A DNA stretch of 39,495 bases from Thermodesulfovibrio sp. (GTDB taxonomy: Bacteria; Nitrospirota; Thermodesulfovibrionia; Thermodesulfovibrionales; Thermodesulfovibrionaceae): positions 1 to 39,495 of the forward strand of contig JANXCZ010000027.1 of assembly GCA_025060075.1 (NCBI GenBank), read 5' to 3'. Under the pieces are notes generated by a model, which saw only the letters and a list, made by a program, of their open reading frames with translations, was not told where the DNA came from and searched no databases. The position numbers were made by a program, and so were the translations under genes. Position 1 is the first letter of the stretch, and every line of letters begins with the position of its first letter. This document shows positions 26,526 to 36,580 of this stretch, piece after piece.

Positions 26526-27590
26526 ATGTTTGAGGAAGTATCCAAAATTTTAGTTGTTGACGATGAGCCTATAAATTTAGAGTTAATATCTGCTGTTTTT
26601 GTAGATTCTCCAAATATTAAGATTCTTACTGCCAGTGATGGAGTTGAAGCATTGGAAGTTATTAAAGAAGAAACTCCAGATGTTATTGTTCTTGATATAA
26701 GAATGCCAAGAATGAATGGAATAGAAGTTTTAAGTGTTTTAAAATCTGATTCCAATACATCACATATTCCTGTTGTTGTTCTTTCTGGAGATGAAAAGGA
26801 AAGAAAGAATGCTTTAAAACATGGTGCTAATGATTTTATTTCAAAGCCTTTTGATGCAGAGGAATTAAAGCTTAGGGTTATTAATAATCTGCATGTTAAA
26901 AAATATCAAGACTTAATAAGAAATCTAAATGAGATATTACATAAAGAGGTAACTAAAAAAACAAAGGAACTTCGTGAAGCATTGGAGCTTGCAAGGGAAG
27001 CAGAGTATGAAATGGTTATAAAATTTGGTATGATTTCTGAATTTAGAGATGAGGAAACAGGACAGCATACTCGGAGAATAAGCTATTACTCAAAACTACT
27101 TGCCCAGCTTGTTGGTCTTTCAGAATCAGAACAGCAAATTATATTCTATGCATCTCCTTTGCATGATGTAGGAAAAGTTGGAATTCCAGACAGTATTCTT
27201 AAAAAACCAGGACCTTTAACCTATGAAGAGTTTGAGGTAATAAAACTTCATACAATTATAGGTGGTAAAATTTTAGAGACAGACCCAAGATTTGTCACAC
27301 TTCAAGCAGGAAAAATAATAGCAGAGCAACATCATGAAAAGTGGGATGGTTCAGGATATCCATATGGACTCAAAAAAGAAGAGATACATATTTATGCAAG
27401 GATTGTTGCGATATGTGATGTCTTTGATGCAATGACCTCAGACAGAGTCTATAGACCTGCTTTTACCGTTGAGCAAACAATTGAGATTATGAAAAAAAAT
27501 AGAGATACTCACTTTGACCCTAAGCTTTTTGATATCTTCATCCAAAACTTAGATAAATTTTTAAGAATAAAAGAAACATTTAAAGACTAA
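26526..27590 (+). CDS. response regulator with HD-GYP domain (putative c-di-GMP phosphodiesterase)
   Basis: Receiver ILVVDDEP...VLDIRMPRMNG...SKPF; HD-GYP HTRRISYYS...LHDVGKVGIPDSIL...HHEKWDGSGYPYGL. ATG at 26526 gives the expected N-terminus; the tracked start at 26472 overlaps dtd. Confidence 0.93.
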   Translation: MFEEVSKILVVDDEPINLELISAVFVDSPNIKILTASDGVEALEVIKEETPDVIVLDIRMPRMNGIEVLSVLKSDSNTSHIPVVVLSGDEKERKNALKHGANDFISKPFDAEELKLRVINNLHVKKYQDLIRNLNEILHKEVTKKTKELREALELAREAEYEMVIKFGMISEFRDEETGQHTRRISYYSKLLAQLVGLSESEQQIIFYASPLHDVGKVGIPDSILKKPGPLTYEEFEVIKLHTIIGGKILETDPRFVTLQAGKIIAEQHHEKWDGSGYPYGLKKEEIHIYARIVAICDVFDAMTSDRVYRPAFTVEQTIEIMKKNRDTHFDPKLFDIFIQNLDKFLRIKETFKD

Positions 27591-27600
27591 AAAATTCAGA

Positions 27601-28698
27601 CTATCTTAAAAGATGAATATTTCCAATTGATATATTTTTTAAACCTGTCTCTAATGCAGCATTATAACAGTCAAAGGCTAACTTTTTTGGAGTAACAGGC
27701 ATATCACTCATATAAAAGTTAGGATAAAATGCGAGTAAACGATATGGAATATTAGGATTCAATGAAGCGATAAACTTAGCTATTTTTCTTACTTCTTCTG
27801 GATCAATATATCCAGGCACTAAAAGAGTGCTTGCAATAAGAAGAGGAGGAGAGGGTCTTAGTAAGATATACTTTGAGGCAATTTCAAAGTTTTCTAATGT
27901 TCTTCTGTTTGAAACTCCAGTCAATGCAATATGAAGAGTTTCATCATATGCTTTGATATCAAATTTAATGCATCCTCCTGAGTATAGACTTAACTCAATC
28001 ATCTTTTTAAGATATGCTCTGTGAACAGTGCCATTTGTTTCCCAACATATTCTCAGGATTTTCCCTTTTTTTTCCTTTAAAGCAATCTTTGATGCATGAA
28101 GAGCAAAGAGCACTTGAACTGAAGGGTCTCCTCCAAAATAACATATACAGGAGACAGAGGGAGTTATGCTACTTAAAAGGTCTTTCACAGTTTTTGTATC
28201 CTTACTGAAGGTTTCTTCTTTAAAATGCCAATTTTGACAGTAAAGACAGTTGAAGGAACAGGCATGAAAAAATACTGCAAGATTGTAGTAGCCATATTCA
28301 GGTCCCATTTTGTAAGCAAAATCTGGATATCCTGAGCCTGTTCCTCCAGCACATACCCAGTCTGCAACACAGTTTGTTGGAAGAGGGTCAAGATACCAAC
28401 TTAGTTTTCCTTCCTTAAATGTAGGTCCTAATAGCTTTCCTCCTTCATTTTTTCTTAAACCACAATATCCATACCCTTTCTCAGGAATTTTACACTCATT
28501 CACACATATTTTACATTGAATTCCTTTATCTGCCTTAGGAGGCTCTGGGGGCAAGTTATAAGGAGTTCTGCTTTTTTTGTGGGCCTCTGAAGCAATTCTG
28601 ACAGACTCAGAGGGCTTTCTTCTAATACAGTCAAGACAAACATTTAAATGATTTGAAATATAAGGCGATTTTGTTTTACAGATACTACAGAGTCCCAT
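27601..28698 (-). CDS. radical SAM protein (PflA/AmmeMemoRadiSam-like) with N-terminal Cys-rich ribbon
   Basis: CSFNCLYCQNW (CxxxCxxC) core; N-terminal CSICK...CLDC and CKICVNECKIPEKGYGYCGLR. Confidence 0.88.
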   Translation of the reverse strand: MGLCSICKTKSPYISNHLNVCLDCIRRKPSESVRIASEAHKKSRTPYNLPPEPPKADKGIQCKICVNECKIPEKGYGYCGLRKNEGGKLLGPTFKEGKLSWYLDPLPTNCVADWVCAGGTGSGYPDFAYKMGPEYGYYNLAVFFHACSFNCLYCQNWHFKEETFSKDTKTVKDLLSSITPSVSCICYFGGDPSVQVLFALHASKIALKEKKGKILRICWETNGTVHRAYLKKMIELSLYSGGCIKFDIKAYDETLHIALTGVSNRRTLENFEIASKYILLRPSPPLLIASTLLVPGYIDPEEVRKIAKFIASLNPNIPYRLLAFYPNFYMSDMPVTPKKLAFDCYNAALETGLKNISIGNIHLLR

Positions 28699-28704
28699 TA
28701 CTTT

Positions 28705-29040
28705 TTACCACAAAGCTGGAGCATGAACTACATAGCATTTTAGATTTTCTTTTGCTTTTAAGCCATGAAGCTCCTTACTTGCAACTGCTATGATATCTCC
28801 TTTTTTGACTGTCTGCCAACTGTCTCCCATATACATTTCACCTTCACCTTCTAATATAAAGATAGAGTCAACTTCTTTTTCATGTGTATGTAAGGGTATC
28901 TCAACTCCAGAGGCAACTTCAAGAATAATAATGCTTAGTTCAGGATGTCTTTCTTTAGTAACCACATAGCCAACTTTTACTCCTTCAAACTTTGGATGTT
29001 CCTTCATCTGAATCTCGTTTAAGTTAACTTTTAATGCCAT
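28705..29040 (-). CDS. cupin domain protein
   Basis: GVEIPLHTHEKEVDSIFILEGEGEMYMGDSWQTVKKGDIIAVASKELHGL. Confidence 0.88.
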   Translation of the reverse strand: MALKVNLNEIQMKEHPKFEGVKVGYVVTKERHPELSIIILEVASGVEIPLHTHEKEVDSIFILEGEGEMYMGDSWQTVKKGDIIAVASKELHGLKAKENLKCYVVHAPALW

Positions 29041-29054
29041 CTCACTTTCCTCCT

Positions 29055-30224
29055 TTATTCAAGTGTTATTAAAGCCACATTTTCAATGTGATAGGTCTGA
29101 GGAAACATATCAATAGGTTGAATTTCCCTAAGTTTATATCCTTTTTCTCTTAAATATTTGATATCTCTTGCAAGGGTAGAAGGCTCACAAGAAACATAAA
29201 TTACTTTTCTAATATTTTTTTCTGCAATTGCCTGTAAGACCTCTTTCATACAACCTATTCTTGGTGGGTCAACAACTATTGTGTCAGCATTTATGTCTTG
29301 TCTAAAAAGTGCTTGCTCTGTTTTTTCACATAAATAAGTGATATTGTCAAAATCTTTTAGGTTTATTTGAGCATCTTTATATGCAGAACGGCTTTCTTCA
29401 ATTGCTATTACATGCTCTGCTTTCTGAGCTAAAAATACTGTAAATGTTCCTACTCCTGCATAGGCATCTATAACTGTTTTATCATCTTTTGTTATGTAGT
29501 TTAATACAGTTTGAATCAGTTTTTCTGCCTGATATGTATTAACTTGAAAAAATGAAGGTGCAGAGATTATAAACTCGTATCCAAGAAGTTTTTCATTGTA
29601 AAACTTTTGCCCTGTTTCAATATCTTTTGTATCCATTTCTGGTTGAATTAACCAGCTACCTGTATTTATCCCATATCTTATTGTTATGTTATGGGTTTTT
29701 CTTTTTGGAGTTTTTCCTTGAAGGATAGAAAGCATTTTATTTATCTCATCATGCATTATATGGCAGTATTCTACATGGAGAAACTTATGAGTGCCTCTAA
29801 TTTTAAATCCTAAGAGATTTTTTCTGTTTATTGAAAAATCTGCCCTATTACGATAGTTATAGGGATTTTCAGCTTTTAATGTAAGATTTGTTAAATCTTC
29901 CGGATTTTCAACTCCTCCGATTCTTTTTAGTTGCTCCATAACAACAATTTCTTTAAGCTTTGTCTGATAGCTGTATGCAATATGTTGAAAACTACATCCA
30001 CCACAAATGCCAAAGAGTTTGCATGGCGGATTTTCTCTAAAAAAAGAAGGCTCTATAATCTCAATAATTTCTGCTCTTAAGTAGTCTCCTTCATCTTTTA
30101 CTATTTTTGCTCTTACTGTTTCACCAGGAATAGCATAGGGTATAAAGACTACTTTGCCATTGTATTTACCAATAGCCTCACCAAGATGAGCAATTCCTGT
30201 AAGAGTTACTTCAATCTCATTCAT
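29055..30224 (-). CDS. rlmD: 23S rRNA (uracil-C5)-methyltransferase, RlmD/RumA type
   Basis: TRAM-like N-terminus, CKLFGICGGCSFQH Fe-S cluster motif, DAYAGVGTFTVFLA, VVDPPRIGC, YVSCEPSTLARD. Confidence 0.92.
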   Translation of the reverse strand: MNEIEVTLTGIAHLGEAIGKYNGKVVFIPYAIPGETVRAKIVKDEGDYLRAEIIEIIEPSFFRENPPCKLFGICGGCSFQHIAYSYQTKLKEIVVMEQLKRIGGVENPEDLTNLTLKAENPYNYRNRADFSINRKNLLGFKIRGTHKFLHVEYCHIMHDEINKMLSILQGKTPKRKTHNITIRYGINTGSWLIQPEMDTKDIETGQKFYNEKLLGYEFIISAPSFFQVNTYQAEKLIQTVLNYITKDDKTVIDAYAGVGTFTVFLAQKAEHVIAIEESRSAYKDAQINLKDFDNITYLCEKTEQALFRQDINADTIVVDPPRIGCMKEVLQAIAEKNIRKVIYVSCEPSTLARDIKYLREKGYKLREIQPIDMFPQTYHIENVALITLE

Positions 30225-30820
30225 AAAACTTCCTCAAAACAAGGGATACATAGTATTTTACTATTTAGTAAACGCACTTTTATTTCTGCTACTTTTTCTC
30301 CACAGTTTTCACATCTAAGGCTTTTGAATACTCTTGCTTGTTTTGGTGGTGTTATCGTAGGATAAGTTATCTTTAAAATCTCTTCTTTTTTAGCTTCTAG
30401 TATTTGTTTTGTTTTTTGAGCCTTTCTATTTTCTATAAACTCAACAATCTCTTTTGATCTATCTCCCTGTATAAATCTTTGCCATAATGCCTTTTCTTCA
30501 TCAGACTCTTTGAACTCAAAATCAACTGAAATTCTGACTGCTTTGTTTTCTTTTCTACTAAAAAATGTATATACCTGTTTGCCATAATCTTTGAATATTA
30601 AATTACCTTTACCAAAGGTACATCCTGTTATTAACTGAATAGCATCTACAGCACAAGAGTCATTTTCAACTATGCATACAAGCTCTTCATCCTGGGAGCG
30701 GATACCAAATTCTTCCATTGCAGCCAAAGCAACTCTATATCCGATTGCAAGCCCAGGACAGCTATGACCATGGAACTTTATAACATCTTCAAAATTAAAT
30801 CTCATCTTTTCCTCCAACAA
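30221..30820 (-). CDS. FmdE family protein with C-terminal zinc-finger-like domain
   Basis: FHGHSCPGLAIGYRVALAAM, ENDSCAVDAIQLITGCTFGKGNLIF; C-terminal CENCGEKV...CIPC. Confidence 0.9.
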   Translation of the reverse strand: MLEEKMRFNFEDVIKFHGHSCPGLAIGYRVALAAMEEFGIRSQDEELVCIVENDSCAVDAIQLITGCTFGKGNLIFKDYGKQVYTFFSRKENKAVRISVDFEFKESDEEKALWQRFIQGDRSKEIVEFIENRKAQKTKQILEAKKEEILKITYPTITPPKQARVFKSLRCENCGEKVAEIKVRLLNSKILCIPCFEEVL

Positions 30821-31499
30821 AGTTTGTAATTATTACTTTATATCCTTCCTGTCCCATTGATTTAGCTAAGTTAAAGGCTTCATCATAGCTTTTAAATTTT
30901 CCAACTCTTACTCTGTAAAATGTATCTCCTTTTATATTAGCCTTGTTTATGTAGACATTATGATATTTAAGGCTTAAGGCTTGTTTTAGTCTTAAGGCAT
31001 TTTCAATTTCTTTGAAAGCACCTACCTGTATTGTTAATGTTCCAGATAAAGGAGTGTATTTTACATATCTTACATAGCTCATATCTCTTCCCACTGGCTC
31101 CATTAAAACTTCTGCAGTTCCAGGTCCTATCAAACCAATCTTTTTTGCTGAAGCATAGGATAAATCAAGATCTCTTCCTGGAATAAAAGGACCTCTATCA
31201 TTTACTGTGCATATTACATCTTTGCCATTTTGAAGATTTACAACTCTTAGTTTTGTTCCAAAGGGATATTCTCTATGAGCACAGGTATAATCATACATGT
31301 TGTATATTTCTCCTGAAGCTGTTGGCTTCCCATGAAAATCAGGTCCATACCATGAGGCAATGCCTTTTGTTGCCTTTTGAGGAACATACTCAACTGATGG
31401 AGTTTTTTTTACAGGAGCACAGGAAATCATCATTAACAAAGTTAGAGCAATCACCTTTAAGCTTTTTAATTTATAAAATATATCTGCTAAGGTCTTCAC
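30795..31499 (-). CDS. rlpA: RlpA family septal ring lipoprotein with SPOR domain
   Basis: Lipobox [48 protein letters not shown]-terminal SPOR-like [17 protein letters not shown]. Confidence 0.92.
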   Translation of the reverse strand: MKTLADIFYKLKSLKVIALTLLMMISCAPVKKTPSVEYVPQKATKGIASWYGPDFHGKPTASGEIYNMYDYTCAHREYPFGTKLRVVNLQNGKDVICTVNDRGPFIPGRDLDLSYASAKKIGLIGPGTAEVLMEPVGRDMSYVRYVKYTPLSGTLTIQVGAFKEIENALRLKQALSLKYHNVYINKANIKGDTFYRVRVGKFKSYDEAFNLAKSMGQEGYKVIITNFVGGKDEI

Positions 31500-32808
31500 T
31501 CTTTATTATTTCACTTAGTTTTTCTCTAACAAATTTTGCATCAATTATTATTTTTTGTCCCTTTAACTCTGAAGCATTAAATGAGATATCTTCAAGAAGT
31601 TTTTCCATTACTGTATGAAGCCTTCTTGCACCAATGTTTTCTGTTTTTTCATTTACTTGCTGAGCTATCTCAGCAATCTCCTCTATAGCATCCTTTGTAA
31701 ACTCAAGATGAACATCCTCTGTGGCTAAAAGAGCAATATACTGCTTTATGAGTGCATTGTCAGGTTCTGTAAGAATTCTTACAAATTCTTCCTTTCCAAG
31801 AGAGCTAAGTTCAACTCTGATAGGAAATCTACCTTGAAGCTCTGGTATTAAATCAGAGGGCTTTGCAACATGAAAAGCACCAGCGGCAATAAATAAGATA
31901 TGGTCAGTTTTTACAGGACCATACTTTGTCGTAACAGTTGAACCTTCTACAATTGGAAGAAGGTCTCTTTGAACTCCTTCACGAGATACATCTGGCCCAT
32001 AGGAAGTTCCACGAGAAGCGATTTTATCAATCTCATCTATGAAAACAATTCCTGTTTGTTCTACTCTTTCAATGGCTTCCTTAGTTACTTTTTCCATATC
32101 TATTAATTTGTTAGCCTCTTCCTGTGTGAATATTTGAAGAGCCTCTGAAATCTTTACCTTTTTTTTCTTTACCTTTTCAGGTAAAAAACTTCCAAGCATT
32201 TCTTTTAGATTTATCTCAATTTCCTCCATTGCCACATTAGATATTATTCCAAAGGGTATTATTTTTTCCCTTATATCAATCTCTACATATCTTTCATTAA
32301 GAAGTCCCTCTCTGAGTTGTTTTCTAAGTTTTTCTCTTGTTTCTTTATATCTTATTTTTTCCTCTGCATCATTTACATCTCTTGTGTATCTTGGTTGAGG
32401 AAGAAGTATATCAAGTAGTCTTTCTTCTGCAAGCTGTTTTGCCTTTTCTTGAACTCTTGCAGTGTGTTCCTGTTTGACCATATTCATAGCAACTTCTGTA
32501 AGGTCTCTTATTATAGACTCCACATCCCTACCTACATATCCTACCTCTGTAAATTTTGATGCTTCAACTTTAACAAAAGGTGCATTTACAAGTTTTGCAA
32601 GCCTTCTTGCAATTTCTGTTTTTCCAACCCCTGTAGGACCTATCATTAGTATGTTTTTTGGAAGCACTTCATCTCTTAGTTCCTTTGGAAGAAGTTGTCT
32701 ACGGAATCTGTTTCTGAGAGCTATTGCAACAGCTTTTTTAGCCTTTTCCTGTCCTATGATAAATTTATCAAGTTCTTCAACTATCTTCTTAGGTGTGAGA
32801 TCTTCCAT
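31471..32808 (-). CDS. hslU: HslUV protease ATPase subunit
   Basis: [57 protein letters not shown]. Confidence 0.97.
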   Translation of the reverse strand: MEDLTPKKIVEELDKFIIGQEKAKKAVAIALRNRFRRQLLPKELRDEVLPKNILMIGPTGVGKTEIARRLAKLVNAPFVKVEASKFTEVGYVGRDVESIIRDLTEVAMNMVKQEHTARVQEKAKQLAEERLLDILLPQPRYTRDVNDAEEKIRYKETREKLRKQLREGLLNERYVEIDIREKIIPFGIISNVAMEEIEINLKEMLGSFLPEKVKKKKVKISEALQIFTQEEANKLIDMEKVTKEAIERVEQTGIVFIDEIDKIASRGTSYGPDVSREGVQRDLLPIVEGSTVTTKYGPVKTDHILFIAAGAFHVAKPSDLIPELQGRFPIRVELSSLGKEEFVRILTEPDNALIKQYIALLATEDVHLEFTKDAIEEIAEIAQQVNEKTENIGARRLHTVMEKLLEDISFNASELKGQKIIIDAKFVREKLSEIIKSEDLSRYIL

Positions 32809-33341
32809 CAGTTTAACTCCTCCATAACTATTATGTCATTTGTATAAATACATATTTTTGATGCTATCTGCATTGCTTTTTTAGCAATCTCCTTTGCTGT
32901 AAGTTCAGTATTTTCATACAATGCCTTTGCAGCTGCAAAGGCAAAGGGACCTCCAGAGCCTATTGCAGCAATATTGTCTTCAGGCTCAACTACATCACCA
33001 TTTCCAGAGATTATTAATATATGCTCTTTGTCTGCAACAATAAGCAGAGCTTCAAGTCTTCTTAAGATTTTGTCTGTTCTCCAGTCCTTAGCAAGTTCAA
33101 CAGCAGCTCTTAAGAGATTTCCCTTATAAGTTTCAAGTTTTCCTTCAAATCTCTCAAAAAGTGTAAAAGCATCTGCTGTAGAGCCAGCAAATCCTGTAAG
33201 AACCTGACCATTGTAAAGTTTTCTTATCTTTTTTGCATTATGCTTAAGCACTGTATTTCCTAAAGTAACTTGTCCATCAGATGCCATTACGACAGAGTTG
33301 TTTCTCCTAACACATAACACAGTTGTTCCATGAAAAACCAT
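32808..33341 (-). CDS. hslV: HslUV protease peptidase subunit
   Basis: [44 protein letters not shown]. Confidence 0.97.
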   Translation of the reverse strand: MVFHGTTVLCVRRNNSVVMASDGQVTLGNTVLKHNAKKIRKLYNGQVLTGFAGSTADAFTLFERFEGKLETYKGNLLRAAVELAKDWRTDKILRRLEALLIVADKEHILIISGNGDVVEPEDNIAAIGSGGPFAFAAAKALYENTELTAKEIAKKAMQIASKICIYTNDIIVMEELN

Positions 33342-34247
33342 CTATTTATCCTCCTTTGAGAGTGGGTGAGCTTTATCATAAACATCTAATAAATGCTTTA
33401 AATCAACATGAGTATATATTTGAGTTGTTGAAAGACTGGTATGTCCAAGTAATTCCTGAATAACTCTTAAATCAGCACCTTCCATAAGAAGGTGAGTAGC
33501 AAAGGTATGTCTGATAGTATGAGGAGTTACTTTTTCAACAACTCCTATAATTTTTGCATATTTTTCAACAATTCTTCTTACCTGTCTATCAGAGATTCTT
33601 TTTCCTCTATTGTTTATAAAAAGAGGAGTATCATCTAAGGAAATCTTTTTCTTAATCCTGACTAAATGTCTTATGGCAAGATACTTCTTTAGAGCCTCTT
33701 TTGCCTTTTTCCCTAATGGAACGATTCTTTCTTTTTTTCCTTTTCCTTTTACTTTTATTAGTCCTTGCTTTAAATCTAAATCTTCAATGTTTAATCCACA
33801 AAGTTCACTCACTCTGATGCCACTGCTGTAAAAAAGTTCAAGAATTGCTCTGTCTCTTTGAACAGTGAAACTTTCTTCAGATGGTGCCTCAACAAGTCTA
33901 AAAGCATCATCAACAGTGAGGAATCTTGGTATGTTTCTTTTTATTTTTAAAGATGAAACTACCCTTGCTGGATTGTTCTTTATCAATCCCTCTGAATATA
34001 GATAAGAAAAAAAGGACCTTAGAGTTGAAAGTTTTCTTGCTACAGTTGTTTTTGATTTTCCCTTTAGTATTTGTTCTGAAATAAAACCTCTGATAACTAT
34101 GGGATCAACCTTTTCAGGTTCAACTTTAGCAAACTCAAAAAACTCCTCCAGATCTTTTCTGTAGGCTCTAAAGGTATGGGGAGAATCCCCCTTTTGGACT
34201 CTTAAATAGTTTAAAAATTTAGTTATGTAGGTTTGAGTATTTTCCAT
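33342..34247 (-). CDS. xerC: XerC/XerD-type tyrosine recombinase (ATG at 34247 preferred over tracked TTG at 34271)
   Basis: YSSGIRVSELCGL, TPHTIRHTFATHLLMEGADLRVIQELLGHTSLSTTQIYTHV; located next to hslVU. Confidence 0.93.
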   Translation of the reverse strand: MENTQTYITKFLNYLRVQKGDSPHTFRAYRKDLEEFFEFAKVEPEKVDPIVIRGFISEQILKGKSKTTVARKLSTLRSFFSYLYSEGLIKNNPARVVSSLKIKRNIPRFLTVDDAFRLVEAPSEESFTVQRDRAILELFYSSGIRVSELCGLNIEDLDLKQGLIKVKGKGKKERIVPLGKKAKEALKKYLAIRHLVRIKKKISLDDTPLFINNRGKRISDRQVRRIVEKYAKIIGVVEKVTPHTIRHTFATHLLMEGADLRVIQELLGHTSLSTTQIYTHVDLKHLLDVYDKAHPLSKEDK

Positions 34248-34258
34248 ACTTAAAAAAT

Positions 34259-34288
34259 ATTGTAAAATCAATAGGTAAAATTAATCAA
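34259..34288 (-). promoter_or_regulatory. putative xerC promoter
   Basis: Minus strand TTGATT (34288-34283), 18-nt spacer, TACAAT (34264-34259). Confidence 0.35.
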
Positions 34289-34341
34289 CAATAGTCTATT
34301 CTGAGTGTGTCTCTAAAAATTTAAATCTTTATTCATGCAAG

Positions 34342-34371
34342 ATTTTGATTTGATTAAAAATAAATCAAAAT
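34342..34371. promoter_or_regulatory. operator-like inverted repeat in the xerC-ino1 divergent intergenic region
   Basis: ATTTTGATTT-N10-AAATCAAAAT, perfect 10-bp arms, ending 2 nt before a consensus -35. Confidence 0.5.
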
Positions 34372-34373
34372 GC

Positions 34374-34403
34374 TTGACATAAAGGCATTTATTAGTTTAT
34401 AAA
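34374..34403 (+). promoter_or_regulatory. putative sigma70-type promoter of ino1
   Basis: TTGACA (34374-34379), 18-nt spacer, TATAAA (34398-34403). Confidence 0.55.
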
Positions 34404-34457
34404 ATTTTGTTTTAGCATTTTTTAGATAATTTTAGATAAAACGATGAGGAGTTACGG

Positions 34458-35555
34458 ATGGGGAAGATAAAGATTGCCATTGTGGGTGTAGGAAACTGTG
34501 CAAGTGCTCTTATTCAAGGAATTGAGTATTACAAGAGATATAACTCATCAGAACAAGTTCCAGGCTTAATGCATTTTAATCTCGGAGGATATCTTCCGGG
34601 AGATATAGAAGTTGTTGCTGCCTTTGATATAGACAAAAGAAAAGTAAATAAACCTTTAAAAGAAGCAGTCTTTGCAAAACCAAACTGCACGAAGATATTT
34701 TTCCCTGATCTGCCTGATTATCCTGTTAAGGTTTCTATGGGTCCTATACTTGATGGAGTTGCAGAGCACATGAAAGACTATCCTGAAGACAAAAGATTTA
34801 TTCCAGCAGATGAAAAACCTGTAGATGTTGTTAAAGTTCTTAAAGACTCTAAAGCAGAAATTATGGTTAACTATTTACCTGTAGGTTCTGAAGAGGCGAC
34901 TCGTTTTTATGCCCAAGCTGCTTTAGATGCCCATGTAGCATTTATTAACTGTATTCCTGTTTTTATAGCATCACAGAATGAATGGATAAAAAAGTTTGAA
35001 GAAAGAAATCTTCCGATAATAGGAGATGATATAAAAAGCCAAATTGGTGCCACTATTGTTCATAGAGTTCTTACAAAACTTTTTATGGATAGAGGAGTTA
35101 GAATAACAAATACATATCAGCTTAATGTGGGTGGAAACACTGATTTTCTTAATATGTTAAATAGAAGTAGACTTGCTTCAAAAAAGATCTCTAAAACAGA
35201 AGCGGTAAAAAGCCAGATTTCTCATGACATTAGTGTGGAAAATATTCATATTGGTCCTTCTGATTATATTCCTTGGTTGAATGATAACAAAATATGTTTT
35301 TTAAGAATAGAAGGTGAAATTTTTGGTAATGTTCCAATTAACCTTGAACTCAGACTTTCAGTTGAGGACTCTCCAAATAGTGCAGGTGTTGTTATTGATG
35401 CTATAAGATGCTGTAAATTAGCTCTTGATAGAGGTACAGGAGGATTACTTATCTCGCCTTCAGCCTATTTTATGAAACATCCCAAAGTTCAGTATCCAGA
35501 TGAAGTGGCAAGAAATATGGTGGAGGAGTTTATAGAAGGCAAGAGGGAAAGATAA
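34458..35555 (+). CDS. ino1: inositol-3-phosphate synthase
   Basis: [69 protein letters not shown]. Confidence 0.95.
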   Translation: MGKIKIAIVGVGNCASALIQGIEYYKRYNSSEQVPGLMHFNLGGYLPGDIEVVAAFDIDKRKVNKPLKEAVFAKPNCTKIFFPDLPDYPVKVSMGPILDGVAEHMKDYPEDKRFIPADEKPVDVVKVLKDSKAEIMVNYLPVGSEEATRFYAQAALDAHVAFINCIPVFIASQNEWIKKFEERNLPIIGDDIKSQIGATIVHRVLTKLFMDRGVRITNTYQLNVGGNTDFLNMLNRSRLASKKISKTEAVKSQISHDISVENIHIGPSDYIPWLNDNKICFLRIEGEIFGNVPINLELRLSVEDSPNSAGVVIDAIRCCKLALDRGTGGLLISPSAYFMKHPKVQYPDEVARNMVEEFIEGKRER

Positions 35556-35557
35556 CT

Positions 35558-36133
35558 TTGCTTAGTGAGAAGTTTGGCCATTTTTTAGATAAACCTCTTG
35601 CACCTTTAGCAAAAGCTTTTCCTGTAAATCCAAACATTATTACTTTTATCGGAATGGTTATAACTTCATCTTCAGGATTTGTAATACCTTTTAATCTTTT
35701 CTTAGGTGGAGTTCTTATTCTTGTAGGTGGAGTATTTGACCTAATAGATGGAATATTTGCAAGAGTTAATGGAAAAACAACCAAGTTTGGAGCACTGTTA
35801 GATTCAACTCTTGACAGAATTGCAGATGGATTTATATTTCTTGGTATAGCCTGGTATTTCTTTAATCTCAGTAATAATTTAGCTTTATTATTAACGATTT
35901 TATGTATGATAGCTTCTTTTTTAATCTCCTATGTAAGAGCAAGAGCTGAAGGATTGGGAGTCTCATGTAATATTGGAATAATAGAAAGACCTGAAAGAAT
36001 TATAATTCTTGCCTTTGGATGCTTAACTGATCTTTTGTTTACTATATTATTAATTCTTACAGCCTTAAGTTGGATCACTGTGTTTCAAAGAATTCTTTAT
36101 ACAAAAAAACAACTTACTAGTTTGCATAAGTGA
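35558..36133 (+). CDS. CDP-alcohol phosphatidyltransferase family (PIP/archaetidylinositol-phosphate synthase-like), TTG start
   Basis: CDP-OH motif DLIDGIFARVNGKTTKFGALLDSTLDRIAD; multiple TM; directly follows ino1. Confidence 0.88.
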   Translation: MLSEKFGHFLDKPLAPLAKAFPVNPNIITFIGMVITSSSGFVIPFNLFLGGVLILVGGVFDLIDGIFARVNGKTTKFGALLDSTLDRIADGFIFLGIAWYFFNLSNNLALLLTILCMIASFLISYVRARAEGLGVSCNIGIIERPERIIILAFGCLTDLLFTILLILTALSWITVFQRILYTKKQLTSLHK

Positions 36134-36168
36134 GATTTAAAATGTTATCCTTTTAAAAGGAGGCTTAA

Positions 36169-36576
36169 ATGAATGAAACATGGATAATAATCCTTAGTAT
36201 TGGTTATTTTCTTGCTACTCTTAGTTTAATCGCTGCTTTAATTTTCCTTATTGTTGTAGCAATTGAATTAAGAAGGGGTATTAATATTTTTAAGGAATTT
36301 CTTGATAATACCAAAATGAAATTAGACCCTACAATTAATGAGGCTGAAAAGGTTATTTATGGAGTTAGGCAGTCGGTGCAAGATGTAAATGAAGTAACAT
36401 ATAAGATAAGAGAGCTTTCAAAGACTGTGGAAAGACTAAACTTTGTTGTTTCTGAAGTCGTTGAGACCATTGAAAAACTAAAAGGTTCAATTTCATTAAG
36501 AAGTAATGCTTTAAAGACAGCATTAAAGGTGGCTACAGATGTTTTTTTAGAAAATATAAAGAAAGGAGGTAAATAA
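36169..36576 (+). CDS. DUF948-like membrane protein
   Basis: N-terminal TM followed by coiled-coil; pairs with a YtxH gene. Confidence 0.65.
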   Translation: MNETWIIILSIGYFLATLSLIAALIFLIVVAIELRRGINIFKEFLDNTKMKLDPTINEAEKVIYGVRQSVQDVNEVTYKIRELSKTVERLNFVVSEVVETIEKLKGSISLRSNALKTALKVATDVFLENIKKGGK

Positions 36577-36580
36577 AAAG

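Noticed and set aside
31253-31618. 121-aa ORF antisense to rlpA/hslU
   Set aside because: Antisense shadow of two well-supported genes; no recognisable domain.
32462-32827. 121-aa ORF antisense to hslU
   Set aside because: Shadow ORF opposite a conserved gene.
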